64,000 nucleotides of DNA from contig NZ_JAGKSR010000001.1 of the NCBI RefSeq assembly GCF_017939615.1, positions 310,001 to 374,000 on the forward strand, given 5' to 3'. Below the pieces are notes generated by a model. The model searched no databases, was not told the DNA's origin, and saw nothing but the letters and a program-made list of their open reading frames with translations. Every line of letters begins with the position of its first letter. Position 1 is the first letter of the stretch. Of this stretch, positions 7,975 to 15,585 are shown piece after piece. This stretch comes from Microbacterium sp. BLY (GTDB taxonomy: Bacteria > Actinomycetota > Actinomycetes > Actinomycetales > Microbacteriaceae). The position numbers and the translations under genes were made by a program.

Positions 7975-8466
7975 TCAACCACCGAGGTCGGCGACGAGGT
8001 TCGCGAAGTGATCGAGGTCGGCGGCGGTCCACTTGCGCAGACGTTCGCCGATGCGCCCCTCGTACCGGGAGCGGGCCAGCGCCACCCGCTCCTCGGCCAG
8101 CGGTGTCGCGACCAGCACCCGCGCGCGCCGGTCCTCCGGGTCGGGGATGCTCTCGACAAGACCGAGCTGTTCGAGTTGCCGCACCTGCCGGCTCACGGCC
8201 GACTTGTCGGTCTGCAGGCGCTCGATGAGCGCGCCGGCCGTGGTCGCCCTGCCCGCGAGGATCGAGGTGAGGACCTGGTACCCGAGAGGCTGCAGATCCG
8301 GGTGCACGGTGACGGCGGCCTCGCGCCAGCCGACGCGGATGCGGGCGAAGAGGCGCCCGAGCTCCTGCTCGACGCGGGAGATCGCGTGGTCCAGATCGTC
8401 GATCGGCGCGCCGTCGGCGGAGCCGGAGGCCCCGTCAGCGGCGGGGTCGTCGGTCGAGGCGCTCAT
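7975..8466 (-). CDS. MarR family transcriptional regulator
   Basis: A 163-residue winged-helix regulator. The wHTH region is RATTAGALIERLQTDKSAVSRQVRQLEQLGLV with the wing PDPEDRRARVLVATPL; flanking helices form the dimer interface. The first 25 residues are Ala/Asp/Gly-rich and probably disordered. A -10-like TACACT (8478-8473) ends 6 nt before the ATG, so the message may be leaderless. It shares the SAVSRQVR-LE-LGL recognition segment with the second MarR gene at 8519-8974. Likely controls the adjacent alkene reductase. Confidence 0.9.
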   Translation of the reverse strand: MSASTDDPAADGASGSADGAPIDDLDHAISRVEQELGRLFARIRVGWREAAVTVHPDLQPLGYQVLTSILAGRATTAGALIERLQTDKSAVSRQVRQLEQLGLVESIPDPEDRRARVLVATPLAEERVALARSRYEGRIGERLRKWTAADLDHFANLVADLGG

Positions 8467-8482
8467 GTCGCCAGTGTACGGC

Positions 8483-8516
8483 GCAGCCCCGCCGCCGGAT
8501 GCGGCGGCGGGGCTGC
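8483..8516 (-). terminator. Terminator hairpin after the MFS-MarR operon
   Basis: A perfect 15-bp stem (8483-8497 with 8502-8516) with a 4-nt loop starts 2 bp past the MarR stop codon. It has no U tract, which is usual for GC-rich actinobacterial terminators. Confidence 0.7.
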
Positions 8517-8518
8517 CC

Positions 8519-8974
8519 TCAGATCTCGGAGAGGAGGCGGAAGACCTTCGACGCCGCCTCGATCTCGGCGGGCGTGAGCTCGTCGATCACGGTGCGGAGC
8601 CGGGAGCCGTACTCGCGACGCACCTCGGTGAGCGCGGTGCACGCGGCGGGCGTCGCGGTGAGCACCCGCAGCCGCCCGTCGCGCTCGTCCGGCACCGCGG
8701 CGATCAGTCCCAGCTCCTCCAGCATGCGCACCTGGCGGCTGACGACCGACTTGTCCATCTCGAAGCGCTCGGCGAGCTCGTGCGCATTGGCGGAGCCTGC
8801 CCGGTCGATGAACGTGAGCAGCTTGTACCCCGCCACCTGGAGCTCCGGGTGGACCCGGGACGCCGATTCCTTCCAGAGCGACCGGGTCCGCGCGAAGATG
8901 AGGTTGAGGTGCGCCTGGAGGTCGCTGAGGGCGGTGTCGACGTCGGGCGTGCCGACCGCCTCGGACGCGCTCAT
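8519..8974 (-). CDS. MarR family transcriptional regulator (efflux-associated)
   Basis: A 151-residue MarR protein with wHTH around NAHELAERFEMDKSVVSRQVRML and wing VPDERDGRLRVLTATP. It begins 1 bp after the stop of the MFS transporter gene, so it is the second cistron of the efflux operon. The operon promoter carries two perfect palindromes (10709-10724, 10733-10756); autoregulation by this MarR of the operon is the straightforward reading. The inducing compound cannot be told from sequence. Confidence 0.9.
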   Translation of the reverse strand: MSASEAVGTPDVDTALSDLQAHLNLIFARTRSLWKESASRVHPELQVAGYKLLTFIDRAGSANAHELAERFEMDKSVVSRQVRMLEELGLIAAVPDERDGRLRVLTATPAACTALTEVRREYGSRLRTVIDELTPAEIEAASKVFRLLSEI

Positions 8975-8975
8975 G

Positions 8976-10685
8976 TCAGCTCTCCTGCTTCCGATCCTCG
9001 CGCTCGAGCACGCGGACCGTGCCCGTCGTGGCGGCCGGCTCGGCCTGCCCGGTGCGGATCGTGCCGGTCGACAGGTGGGCGCCGACCTCGGCCTCGGAGA
9101 CCTCGATCACCGACTCCTCGGCCTGCTCGCGCAGCTGCTCCGCGGCGTTCTTGGTGGAGAGCGGCTTGTTCTTGATGAACGCGATCGCGATGATCGCGAT
9201 CACGGCCAGCGGGATCGCGAGGATGAACGCGTCGGCGATGCCGTGCCCGTAGGCGCTCTCCACGATCGTGCGGATCGTGTCGGGCAGCTCGCCCACCTTC
9301 GGCACGTCACCGGATCCGAGCCGTTCGAGGGCGGTGACCTCGTCCGGAGTCGTGGGGACGAAGCCCTTCAGGCCGTCCTTCATGAAGTCGGCGACGCTGG
9401 TCGACAGCAGCGACCCCATGACGGTGACGCCGATGGTGCCGGCGATCGTCCGGAAGAAGTTGACGTTCGAGGAGGCGGCGCCCAGCTGCTGCGGCGCGGT
9501 GTCGTTCTGCACGATGAGCGTGAGGTTCTGCATCACCATGCCGAGCCCCGCGCCGAGGACGAACATGTAGACCGCGACCAGGGTGAAGGGCGTGTCGTAG
9601 CGGAGCGTCGCCATCAGGCTCACGCCGATGGTGGCGAGGATCGAGCCGGTGATCATCCAGCCCTTCCACTTGCCGAAGCGGCTGACGAGCTGGCCGATGA
9701 TGATGGACGCGCCCATCTGACCGATGATCATCGGGATCGTCATCAGACCGGACTCGGTGGGCGTGGCGCCGCGGGCCAGCTGGAAGTATTGGGCGAGGAA
9801 GACCGAGGTCGCGAACATCGAGACGCCGATCGCGATCGAGGCGACGACCGAGAGCGTGAAGGTACGGTTGCGGAACAGCGACATCGGGACGATCGGCTCT
9901 TTCACGAAGAACTCGACGGCGATGAACCCGGCGATCGCCACGCCCGCGGTCACGGCGAGCGCGATGCTCGTGCCGGAGTCCCAGTCGAACTGGTTGCCGC
10001 CCATGGAGACCCAGATCAGCAGGGTCGAGACGCCGACGGCGAGGAGGACGATGCCGAAGTAGTCGATGGAGACCTTGGTGTCGCGCTGCGGCTTGGGCAG
10101 GTGCAGCGTGAACTGCAGCAGCACGAGCGCGACGATGGCGAACGGGACGCCGACGAAGAAGTTGGCGCGCCAGCCCCAGGCGTCGGTGATGACGCCGCCC
10201 AGCAGCGGGCCGCCGATCGTGCCGAGGGCCATGATCCCGCCGACGACACCCATGTACTTGCCGCGCTCGCGCGGGGAGATGATGAGCGCCACGGCGATCA
10301 TGACGAGCGACATCAGGCCGCCGACACCGATGCCCTGCACGACGCGGACGGCGATGAGCATGTTGGTGTCGGTCGAGAAGCCGGCGATGACGGTGCCGAC
10401 CGTGAAGAGGATCAGCGAGATCTGGATGAGGACCTTGCGGTCGACGAGGTCGGCGAGCTTGCCCCAGATCGGGGTCGAGACCGCGGTCGCGAGGAGGCTC
10501 GCGGTGATGACCCAGGTGTACTGGGACTGGGTGCCGCCGAGGTCGGCGATGATGACGGGCATCGAGGTCGAGACGACCGTGCCGGAGAGCACGGCGACGA
10601 ACATGCCGACGATGAGGCCGGAGATCGCGGTGAAGACCTCGCGGGCCGAGCGCGTGGTCTCGGAGGTGGATGAGGTGTGTGTCAC
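8976..10685 (-). CDS. MFS multidrug transporter, DHA2 (14-TM) family
   Basis: A drug:H+ antiporter with about 14 membrane segments. Motif A is in KLADLVDRKVL, motif C-like GGPLLGGVI lies in TM5, and the charged C-terminal tail of about 70 residues is cytoplasmic. I chose GTG 10685 because AGGAG lies 9 nt upstream; ATG 10703 is the alternative (575 residues). Coupled to a MarR gene 1 bp downstream, the classical layout of an inducible efflux pump. Confidence 0.88.
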   Translation of the reverse strand: MTHTSSTSETTRSAREVFTAISGLIVGMFVAVLSGTVVSTSMPVIIADLGGTQSQYTWVITASLLATAVSTPIWGKLADLVDRKVLIQISLILFTVGTVIAGFSTDTNMLIAVRVVQGIGVGGLMSLVMIAVALIISPRERGKYMGVVGGIMALGTIGGPLLGGVITDAWGWRANFFVGVPFAIVALVLLQFTLHLPKPQRDTKVSIDYFGIVLLAVGVSTLLIWVSMGGNQFDWDSGTSIALAVTAGVAIAGFIAVEFFVKEPIVPMSLFRNRTFTLSVVASIAIGVSMFATSVFLAQYFQLARGATPTESGLMTIPMIIGQMGASIIIGQLVSRFGKWKGWMITGSILATIGVSLMATLRYDTPFTLVAVYMFVLGAGLGMVMQNLTLIVQNDTAPQQLGAASSNVNFFRTIAGTIGVTVMGSLLSTSVADFMKDGLKGFVPTTPDEVTALERLGSGDVPKVGELPDTIRTIVESAYGHGIADAFILAIPLAVIAIIAIAFIKNKPLSTKNAAEQLREQAEESVIEVSEAEVGAHLSTGTIRTGQAEPAATTGTVRVLEREDRKQES

Positions 10686-10708
10686 GGGGGAATGCTCCTG
10701 CATAGAAA

Positions 10709-10756
10709 GTTGATCGAGATCAACCATACGCCGATAGTTGCGGTTTCGCAACTATC
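10709..10756 (-). promoter_or_regulatory. MFS-marR promoter with two palindromic operators
   Basis: Two perfect inverted repeats: GTTGATC-GA-GATCAAC (10709-10724) and GATAGTTGCG-GTTT-CGCAACTATC (10733-10756). Reading minus, -35 TTGCGA lies in the second palindrome and -10 TATGGT follows after 17 nt, between the two. Such dual sites beside a marR gene suggest the MarR protein binds here and blocks polymerase. Confidence 0.65.
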
Positions 10757-10826
10757 GCGGATACCGCACGCCGAGGACGCGGTCAAGGGTGTCGCCGCGC
10801 GCTTCGCACCGACCGACCCTGACCCC

Positions 10827-11288
10827 ATGACCACCGCCTCCACGCCCCGCCCCGACCGGCGCCTGCTGGTGTCGGGCTTCCTTTTCGGATGCGGGATCGC
10901 CGCCTCGATGATCGACCTCTTCGTCTTCCACCTCGTGCTGCACTGGCACCACTTCTACGATCTGTCGACCTCCGACGTCGCCCTCGTCTCCGACGGCTTC
11001 TTCCATGCGTTCGGCTGGTTCCTCACGATCTTCGGCGCCTTCCTCCTCGCCGACGTCCGCCGGCGGAGGCCCGTGCGCTGGGCGCGATGGACCGGCGCGG
11101 TGATCGCCGGGGTCGGGTTCTTCCAGCTCTTCGACGGCGTCGTCGACCACAAGCTCCTGCGCATCCACCAGATCCGCTACGGCGTCGACCTCGTGCTCTA
11201 CGACACCGTCTGGATCGTGTCGGCCGTCGTGCTGCTCGCTGCCGGAGCCCTCACGGTGTGGCGGACCCGACCGGCCCCGAGGGGGTGA
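10827..11288 (+). CDS. DUF2243 domain membrane protein
   Basis: A 153-residue protein with four hydrophobic segments. The motif VFHLVLHWHHFYD and later GVVDHKLLRIHQIR, rich in histidines at the membrane faces, are typical of DUF2243. Members are often found beside CtaG-type proteins, as here, and sometimes fused to them; a role in copper handling or oxidase assembly is suspected but unproven. Its stop overlaps an alternative GTG of the CtaG gene. No clear ribosome site precedes the ATG. Confidence 0.85.
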   Translation: MTTASTPRPDRRLLVSGFLFGCGIAASMIDLFVFHLVLHWHHFYDLSTSDVALVSDGFFHAFGWFLTIFGAFLLADVRRRRPVRWARWTGAVIAGVGFFQLFDGVVDHKLLRIHQIRYGVDLVLYDTVWIVSAVVLLAAGALTVWRTRPAPRG

Positions 11289-11293
11289 CAGCC

Positions 11294-12175
11294 GTGCACG
11301 ACGGACACGACGGGCACGACGACCCGCCCCGGCTTCCGGACCTCGATGCGGACGCGACGAGCGGGGGCATCGACGTCCTCCCCTTCCTCGCCCTCGTCCT
11401 CCTCCTCTGCGGCGCCGTGCTGTATCTCGTCGCGCTGCGGCGGACCCGCGACCGCAGCCCCTGGCCGCGGCCACGGACGGCCGCCTGGATGAGCGGCCTG
11501 CTGTGCGCCGCGGTCGGCACCGTCGGACCGTTCGCCGCCCTGGCCCACAGCAGCTTTCCGGTGCACATGGCCGGCCACGTGCTCGTGGGCATGCTGGCCC
11601 CGCTCCTCCTCGTGCTCGGGCATCCCGTCTCCCTGGCCCTCCGCGCCCTTCCCGTCGCCAGGGCGCGCATGCTCTCCCGGCTGCTCCGCTGCGGCCCGGT
11701 CCGGACACTCACACACCCGGTGATCGCGGGTACCCTCAACATCGGCGGGTTGTGGCTCCTCTACGCCACGCCGCTGTTCCCCCTCATGCACGCCTCACCG
11801 TGGCTGCATGCTGCGGTGCACCTGCACGTGCTGCTGACCGGGTACCTGTTCACCGCGAGCATCCTCGGCCTCGATCCCGATCCGCATCGAGCCTCCGTCA
11901 CCGTACGGGCGTCCGTCCTCATCGTCTTCATCGCCGCGCACTCGATCCTCGCCAAGTGGCTGTGGGCACACCCGCCCGCCGGGGTCCCGGTGGCCGACGC
12001 GCGGATCGGCGCGGAACTGATGTTCTCCGCCGGTGACGCCGTCGACGTGCTGCTGATCGTGCTGCTGCTCCGGCAGTGGTACGTGGCGACGCGACCGCGG
12101 GACTCCGCTCAACCGCAGAACGAGGAGAGCCCGTCGTGGAGGCGCTCGATCGCCTCGACGGCCTCCGGCGCCTGA
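11294..12175 (+). CDS. CtaG-like cytochrome c oxidase assembly protein (caa3_CtaG)
   Basis: A polytopic protein of about 293 residues with seven predicted membrane helices, matching the caa3_CtaG family linked to copper delivery to haem-copper oxidases. Histidine-bearing motifs include HMAGHVLVGMLAPLLL and HLHVLLTGYLF, and the N-terminus has a metal-binding-like HDGHDGHDD. GTG 11294 was chosen because GAGGGGG lies 8 nt upstream; GTG 11285 would overlap the DUF2243 stop. The 3' end overlaps the convergent lipoprotein gene by 67 bp. Confidence 0.82.
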   Translation: MHDGHDGHDDPPRLPDLDADATSGGIDVLPFLALVLLLCGAVLYLVALRRTRDRSPWPRPRTAAWMSGLLCAAVGTVGPFAALAHSSFPVHMAGHVLVGMLAPLLLVLGHPVSLALRALPVARARMLSRLLRCGPVRTLTHPVIAGTLNIGGLWLLYATPLFPLMHASPWLHAAVHLHVLLTGYLFTASILGLDPDPHRASVTVRASVLIVFIAAHSILAKWLWAHPPAGVPVADARIGAELMFSAGDAVDVLLIVLLLRQWYVATRPRDSAQPQNEESPSWRRSIASTASGA

Positions 12176-12477
12176 AGGTCGGTCATGCCGCTGAGCTGAT
12201 CGGCGCCGGAGCGGATGAGGTCGCCGAGCTGTCCGTCCATCCCCTCGGCCACGCCGTCGAGGGTTGCGACGAGGTCGTCACGGGCGGCGTCGAGCTGTTC
12301 CGCCGACACGTCGCCCTGGGTCAGGAGGGCCTGGTACTGCGCGTAGGCGTCGTCGATCGTCGCGCAGGTCTCCGCGACAGGAACCCCGAACGCGTCGCCC
12401 GCGACCTGGGTGACCTGGGCGCACCCCGCGAGGAGGCCGACGGAGAGCAGCAGGGGGACGAGGACGATTCGGCGCAT
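12109..12477 (-). CDS. Small lipoprotein, 122 residues
   Basis: A signal peptide ends in the lipobox LLAGC at about residue 19, so the mature protein would be lipid-anchored outside the membrane. The rest is acidic and helical with two further cysteines (ETCATID, SSFCG), possibly a disulfide. No family recognised. The -10-like TACCCT (12489-12484) is 6 nt from the ATG, suggesting leaderless transcription. The last 22 codons overlap the convergent CtaG gene. Confidence 0.75.
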   Translation of the reverse strand: MRRIVLVPLLLSVGLLAGCAQVTQVAGDAFGVPVAETCATIDDAYAQYQALLTQGDVSAEQLDAARDDLVATLDGVAEGMDGQLGDLIRSGADQLSGMTDLQAPEAVEAIERLHDGLSSFCG

Positions 12478-12533
12478 GCCCCGAGGGTAGCCGCGGCGCC
12501 TGGACCGCGGCTGACCCCCGGGCGGTGCGGCGG

Positions 12534-12698
12534 TCAGCCGCCGGACGGGTTCTCGAGGGGCTTGCCCTCGTCGTCCGTCGTCTCGCGCTCGAGCACGTCC
12601 TCCGTGCTCTCGCCGCTGTCGTCCGGAGCGCCACCGGAGGCCGTGTCGGCCTCTTCGTCGGCGCCGGGCGTGCCCTGCGTGTTCTGGGGATCGCTCAT
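12534..12698 (-). CDS. Small acidic protein, 54 residues
   Basis: Begins MSDPQNTQGTPGADEE and ends KPLENPSGG; rich in Asp, Glu, Gly, Ser and Thr, with no hydrophobic stretch, so probably disordered. GAGGAGG precedes the ATG by 5 nt. It resembles the 49-residue protein at 4955-5104 in start, size and composition. A CAACCCCC box lies 56 bp upstream (12761-12754). No family recognised. Confidence 0.65.
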   Translation of the reverse strand: MSDPQNTQGTPGADEEADTASGGAPDDSGESTEDVLERETTDDEGKPLENPSGG

Positions 12699-12753
12699 GT
12701 CGTCCTCCTCTGTTCGGTCCGACGACCGTAGCCGCACGCCCGGGCGCCCCTCA

Positions 12754-12761
12754 GGGGGTTG
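12754..12761 (-). promoter_or_regulatory. CAACCCCC box upstream of small acidic protein gene
   Basis: The octamer also occurs at 14339, 21802 and 27937, each time upstream of a gene for a small or membrane protein. It may be a -35-type element of an alternative sigma factor; the function is not known. Confidence 0.3.
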
Positions 12762-12804
12762 ACCGCAGGCGCGCCGACGACCACACTGCCGCCGCCCCGG
12801 CGGA

Positions 12805-14130
12805 TCAGCCCTGCACCCAGAGCCGTTCGATCGGCACGGCTCGTCCGAGGATGCGTTCAGCGGCACGATGGCCGGAGAGCATCGCCGCCGGCACGGTCGC
12901 CGGGTCGTCGGTCCACGTCGCCTCGCCCGCAAGGTGCAGGACGCCGCCGATGGGCGCCGCGAGGTCGTCATGGTCGGAGGTGGCCGACCCCACGGTCATG
13001 TAGGCGTACGAGCCGTGCGCGAACGGATCGTCCTGCCAGGCGGTGCGGTGCAGACGCGTCGGCTCCGGGATGCCGTCGCCGTACAGCCGTCGGAGCTGCC
13101 GCATGATCGACTCCTGCACCTCCGCGTCGCTCCAGTCCCGCGTCGCCACCGCCGCCGGACCCGCGGCGAAGGTGAGCAGGAGGGGATCGTCGTGCAGCGG
13201 CGTGAGGTCGTACCAGGAGTGCCACCATCGGGCCTCCGGTCCCTGCTGCCGGATGGCGTACACGCCGTCGCCCCAGAACCGCTCAGGGAAGCGGAGGAAC
13301 ACCTTCTCGAACGCGTTCATCCGCAGTCGTCCCAGCGCCGCGGCGTTCACGGCGGGCAACGGCGGGACGATCTCCAGGATGCCCGCGTGCAGCACCCCCA
13401 CCGGCACCGTCACGACCGCCGAGTCCGCCATCACGTCTCCGCGCGGAGTGCGCACCCAGACGCCGTCCTCGCTCCAGTCGACGCGCGTGACGATCTGCTC
13501 CAGCCGGACGTCGAGCCCCTCGGCGAGTCGCTCCGGAAGCACGCCGTAGCCGTCGGGGAAGACGACCTCGTCCCCCTCGATCGCGTCGTCGTCGAGGCCG
13601 TGCGCCGCGAGATCCTCGATCCACGCGCCGTACTGCTCCTCCGCGCGATGCTCCAGATACTCGCGCACCCGCTGGGTGCGGTCGGCACTCCAGCCCTGCG
13701 TCGCCAGTGCCTCCTCCGTGACGTCGCGGTACGAGGCCTCCGGAGCCGAGGCGGCGATCACCGCGGGGAGCGCCGCATCCACCGCATGCACATCGTCCGC
13801 GAACGCCCGGGCCTCCTCCGGGGAGAGCCGCCGGCCGTCCGGGCCGTGGGACGCGATCGGGCGGCTGTCCACTTGGTAGCCGCCGACGGTGAACTCCTGC
13901 GTCCGCATGCCGAACGCCTCCGCGGCCGCCGCCACCGGACTCCCGTCGACGCCGTGGATCCAGGACGCGCCGAGGTCGACGACACCGTCGCTGCGGTCGG
14001 TGTGCACGCGGCCGCCGACACGGTCCCGCGCCTCGAGCACGATCACCGTGCGCCCGGCGTCCTGCAGCAGCCGCGCCACGGTCAGCCCCGCGACCCCGGC
14101 TCCGACGACCACCGTGTCGACCTGCTCCAT
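12805..14130 (-). CDS. FAD-dependent amine oxidase (flavin monoamine oxidase family)
   Basis: A 441-residue flavoprotein. The dinucleotide-binding motif VVVGAGVAGLTVARLL is at residues 7-22, followed by EARDRVGGRVHT and LGASWIHG, all typical of monoamine/polyamine oxidases and related lysine-histone demethylase-like enzymes; the C-terminal HLAGEATW contacts FAD. No signal peptide is present. It oxidises an amine with O2, giving aldehyde, ammonia and H2O2; the amine is unknown. GAGGAG lies 5 nt before the ATG. Confidence 0.88.
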   Translation of the reverse strand: MEQVDTVVVGAGVAGLTVARLLQDAGRTVIVLEARDRVGGRVHTDRSDGVVDLGASWIHGVDGSPVAAAAEAFGMRTQEFTVGGYQVDSRPIASHGPDGRRLSPEEARAFADDVHAVDAALPAVIAASAPEASYRDVTEEALATQGWSADRTQRVREYLEHRAEEQYGAWIEDLAAHGLDDDAIEGDEVVFPDGYGVLPERLAEGLDVRLEQIVTRVDWSEDGVWVRTPRGDVMADSAVVTVPVGVLHAGILEIVPPLPAVNAAALGRLRMNAFEKVFLRFPERFWGDGVYAIRQQGPEARWWHSWYDLTPLHDDPLLLTFAAGPAAVATRDWSDAEVQESIMRQLRRLYGDGIPEPTRLHRTAWQDDPFAHGSYAYMTVGSATSDHDDLAAPIGGVLHLAGEATWTDDPATVPAAMLSGHRAAERILGRAVPIERLWVQG

Positions 14131-14251
14131 GCGCTCCTCCTCGTCGCCCGCCGTGGGGCCGTGCCCCGAACGATAGCCGAGCAGGACGGACACCGACAGG
14201 GCCGCAGGGCCGCTGGCGCTGCCCCGACGCGGCGAACGGGATGATGGCGAC

Positions 14252-14338
14252 ATGCCCCGCATCTCCGCCGCGACCGTCGCCGAGCGGACGACGCCGGGTT
14301 CGCGGGCGCACCCGTGGACCACAGGTCCGGCGGGATGA
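14252..14338 (+). pseudogene. Truncated start of a TetR regulator gene (remnant)
   Basis: An open frame of 28 codons starting MPRISAATVAE, the characteristic opening of many actinobacterial TetR regulators (MPRIS-x-TVAEHR). After residue 11 the sequence becomes unrelated and stops; no helix-turn-helix follows in any frame before 14382. I read it as the 5' stub left by a deletion. It is divergent from the amine oxidase gene, which the lost regulator may have controlled. The match is short, so chance cannot be excluded. Confidence 0.35.
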
Positions 14339-14346
14339 CAACCCCC
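14339..14346 (+). promoter_or_regulatory. CAACCCCC box 35 bp before a small-protein ATG
   Basis: The octamer ends exactly 35 nt before the ATG at 14382, the same distance as the copy at 21802-21809 from its ATG at 21845. Confidence 0.3.
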
Positions 14347-14381
14347 TGGGCGGCACCCGCGGAACCGCGGACCCTGGACTC

Positions 14382-14588
14382 ATGAGCCACCACCCCGACG
14401 ACATCAAGCAGCCCCTGGACCACCTGCCCCCGGCGGACGAGCGGGACAAGGCCGTCGAGATCGACGAGCCGCACTACCCCACCTCGGACGCCCCGACCGG
14501 GCCCGCGCACGCGACGCCGGAGACCGCAGCGGAGCCGGACAAGCCGAACCGCCACGGCGTCGACAAGCTCCCGCCCACCTCGCGCTGA
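14382..14588 (+). CDS. Small hydrophilic protein, 68 residues
   Basis: Begins MSHHPDDIKQPLDHLPP and ends RHGVDKLPPTSR; Pro-, Asp-, His- and Glu-rich with no hydrophobic segment, so probably disordered. No family recognised. There is no good ribosome site; the shared CAACCCCC box upstream suggests a dedicated promoter. It ends 10 bp before the SoxR box, so SoxR could in principle affect only its downstream neighbour. Confidence 0.6.
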   Translation: MSHHPDDIKQPLDHLPPADERDKAVEIDEPHYPTSDAPTGPAHATPETAAEPDKPNRHGVDKLPPTSR

Positions 14589-14598
14589 CCCGCTCGTC

Positions 14599-14616
14599 CC
14601 TCAACTATTGTTGAGG
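14599..14616 (+). promoter_or_regulatory. SoxR box
   Basis: The palindrome CCTCAAC-TATT-GTTGAGG closely follows the known SoxR operator pattern CCTCAAG-N4-CTTGAGG and lies 20 bp before the soxR start, so SoxR most likely controls its own gene. No other copy was noticed in the window. Confidence 0.75.
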
Positions 14617-14636
14617 TCGACGAAGGGACAGCGCGG

Positions 14637-15071
14637 ATGGAACCGGAGGACCTCCTCCCGATCGGCGAGGTCACCCGGCGCACGGGAGTGGCGCCGTCGG
14701 CGCTGCACTTCTACGAGCAGCTCGGACTGATCGCCTCCACCCGCACGCCGGGGAACCAGCGGCGGTACCGCCGCCACATGCTGCGGCGGATCTCGATCAT
14801 CGTCGTGGCGAAGCGCATCGGGATCCCGCTCAGCGAGGTGCAGGAGATCTTCGAGACACTGCCGGTCGACGCCCCGCCCTCGCACGGCGACTGGCGCCGC
14901 GTCGCCAAACGCTGGCGCGCTGAGCTGGAGGAGCGCCGCACCCAGCTCGAGCATCTGCAACGTGATCTCGCCGGCTGCATCGGCTGCGGCTGCCTGTCGA
15001 TGAAGGCGTGCCGGCTGCTGAACCCCGAGGACGCCCTCGGCGAGAGCGGCCCGGGCCCCCGCCGCATCTGA
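14637..15071 (+). CDS. soxR: Redox-sensitive transcriptional regulator SoxR
   Basis: A 144-residue MerR-family protein. The N-terminal wHTH reads IGEVTRRTGVAPSALHFYEQLGL, followed by a dimerisation helix, and the [2Fe-2S] cluster cysteines are Cys114, Cys117, Cys119 and Cys125 in the pattern CIGCGCLSMKAC, diagnostic for SoxR. Oxidation of the cluster by redox-cycling compounds switches on target promoters by distorting an over-long spacer. There is no soxS in actinobacteria; targets are usually oxidoreductases or pumps. Only its own box is visible here. Confidence 0.95.
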   Translation: MEPEDLLPIGEVTRRTGVAPSALHFYEQLGLIASTRTPGNQRRYRRHMLRRISIIVVAKRIGIPLSEVQEIFETLPVDAPPSHGDWRRVAKRWRAELEERRTQLEHLQRDLAGCIGCGCLSMKACRLLNPEDALGESGPGPRRI

Positions 15072-15217
15072 CCCGGGATGCCTGTCACGGCCGCCACGTC
15101 AAGGGGGTGTCGGGAACCGTCGAACGGTGGGACCGTGGACCCATCCCCACCAGCGATCAGCATGGTTGCGCCTCTTGGCACCAGGTTCCTGTGGAGATGG
15201 AACGAAGGATCCATCCG

Positions 15218-15556
15218 ATGGGCAAGTTCATCTATGAAGGCGGTCCGAAGATCGAGATCGAGGACCGCGCTCTCACGCACATCCAGCTCGTCATGACCAC
15301 CAAGCTCCGCCGCGGCGAGCCGCTCCCGTTCTCGTGGAAGGAAGACGCCTCCATCGGCGGCGGCCGGACGACGGTCTGGGTGCACGCGCACTCGAACATC
15401 GTGTTCAAGTTCGCCGGCAGCCGTCCGCCGGCCATCAACCGGCAGTGGGTGGAGGCGCTGTCGTACACCGCGAACACGCCGACCGGCCTGTACCTCGTGC
15501 CGGAGCCGGAGGGGACGAGCGCGGCCTCCCGGCAGCTCGCCGACATGACCGCCTGA
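15218..15556 (+). CDS. DUF7882-type protein (often labelled ATP-dependent DNA ligase-like)
   Basis: A 112-residue protein starting MGKFIYEGGPKIEIEDRAL, with the core motifs TKLRRGEPLPFSW, GGRTTVWVH and SRPPAINRQWVEAL, and ending near LVPEPEG. This small domain is widespread in Microbacteriaceae; the label as a DNA ligase found in databases has no catalytic motif to support it here. Function unknown. GAAGGA lies 9 nt upstream of the chosen ATG. A decayed second copy is at 57569-57790. Confidence 0.82.
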   Translation: MGKFIYEGGPKIEIEDRALTHIQLVMTTKLRRGEPLPFSWKEDASIGGGRTTVWVHAHSNIVFKFAGSRPPAINRQWVEALSYTANTPTGLYLVPEPEGTSAASRQLADMTA

Positions 15557-15585
15557 CGACGATCGACCAGGGCGGCCCCGGGGAC

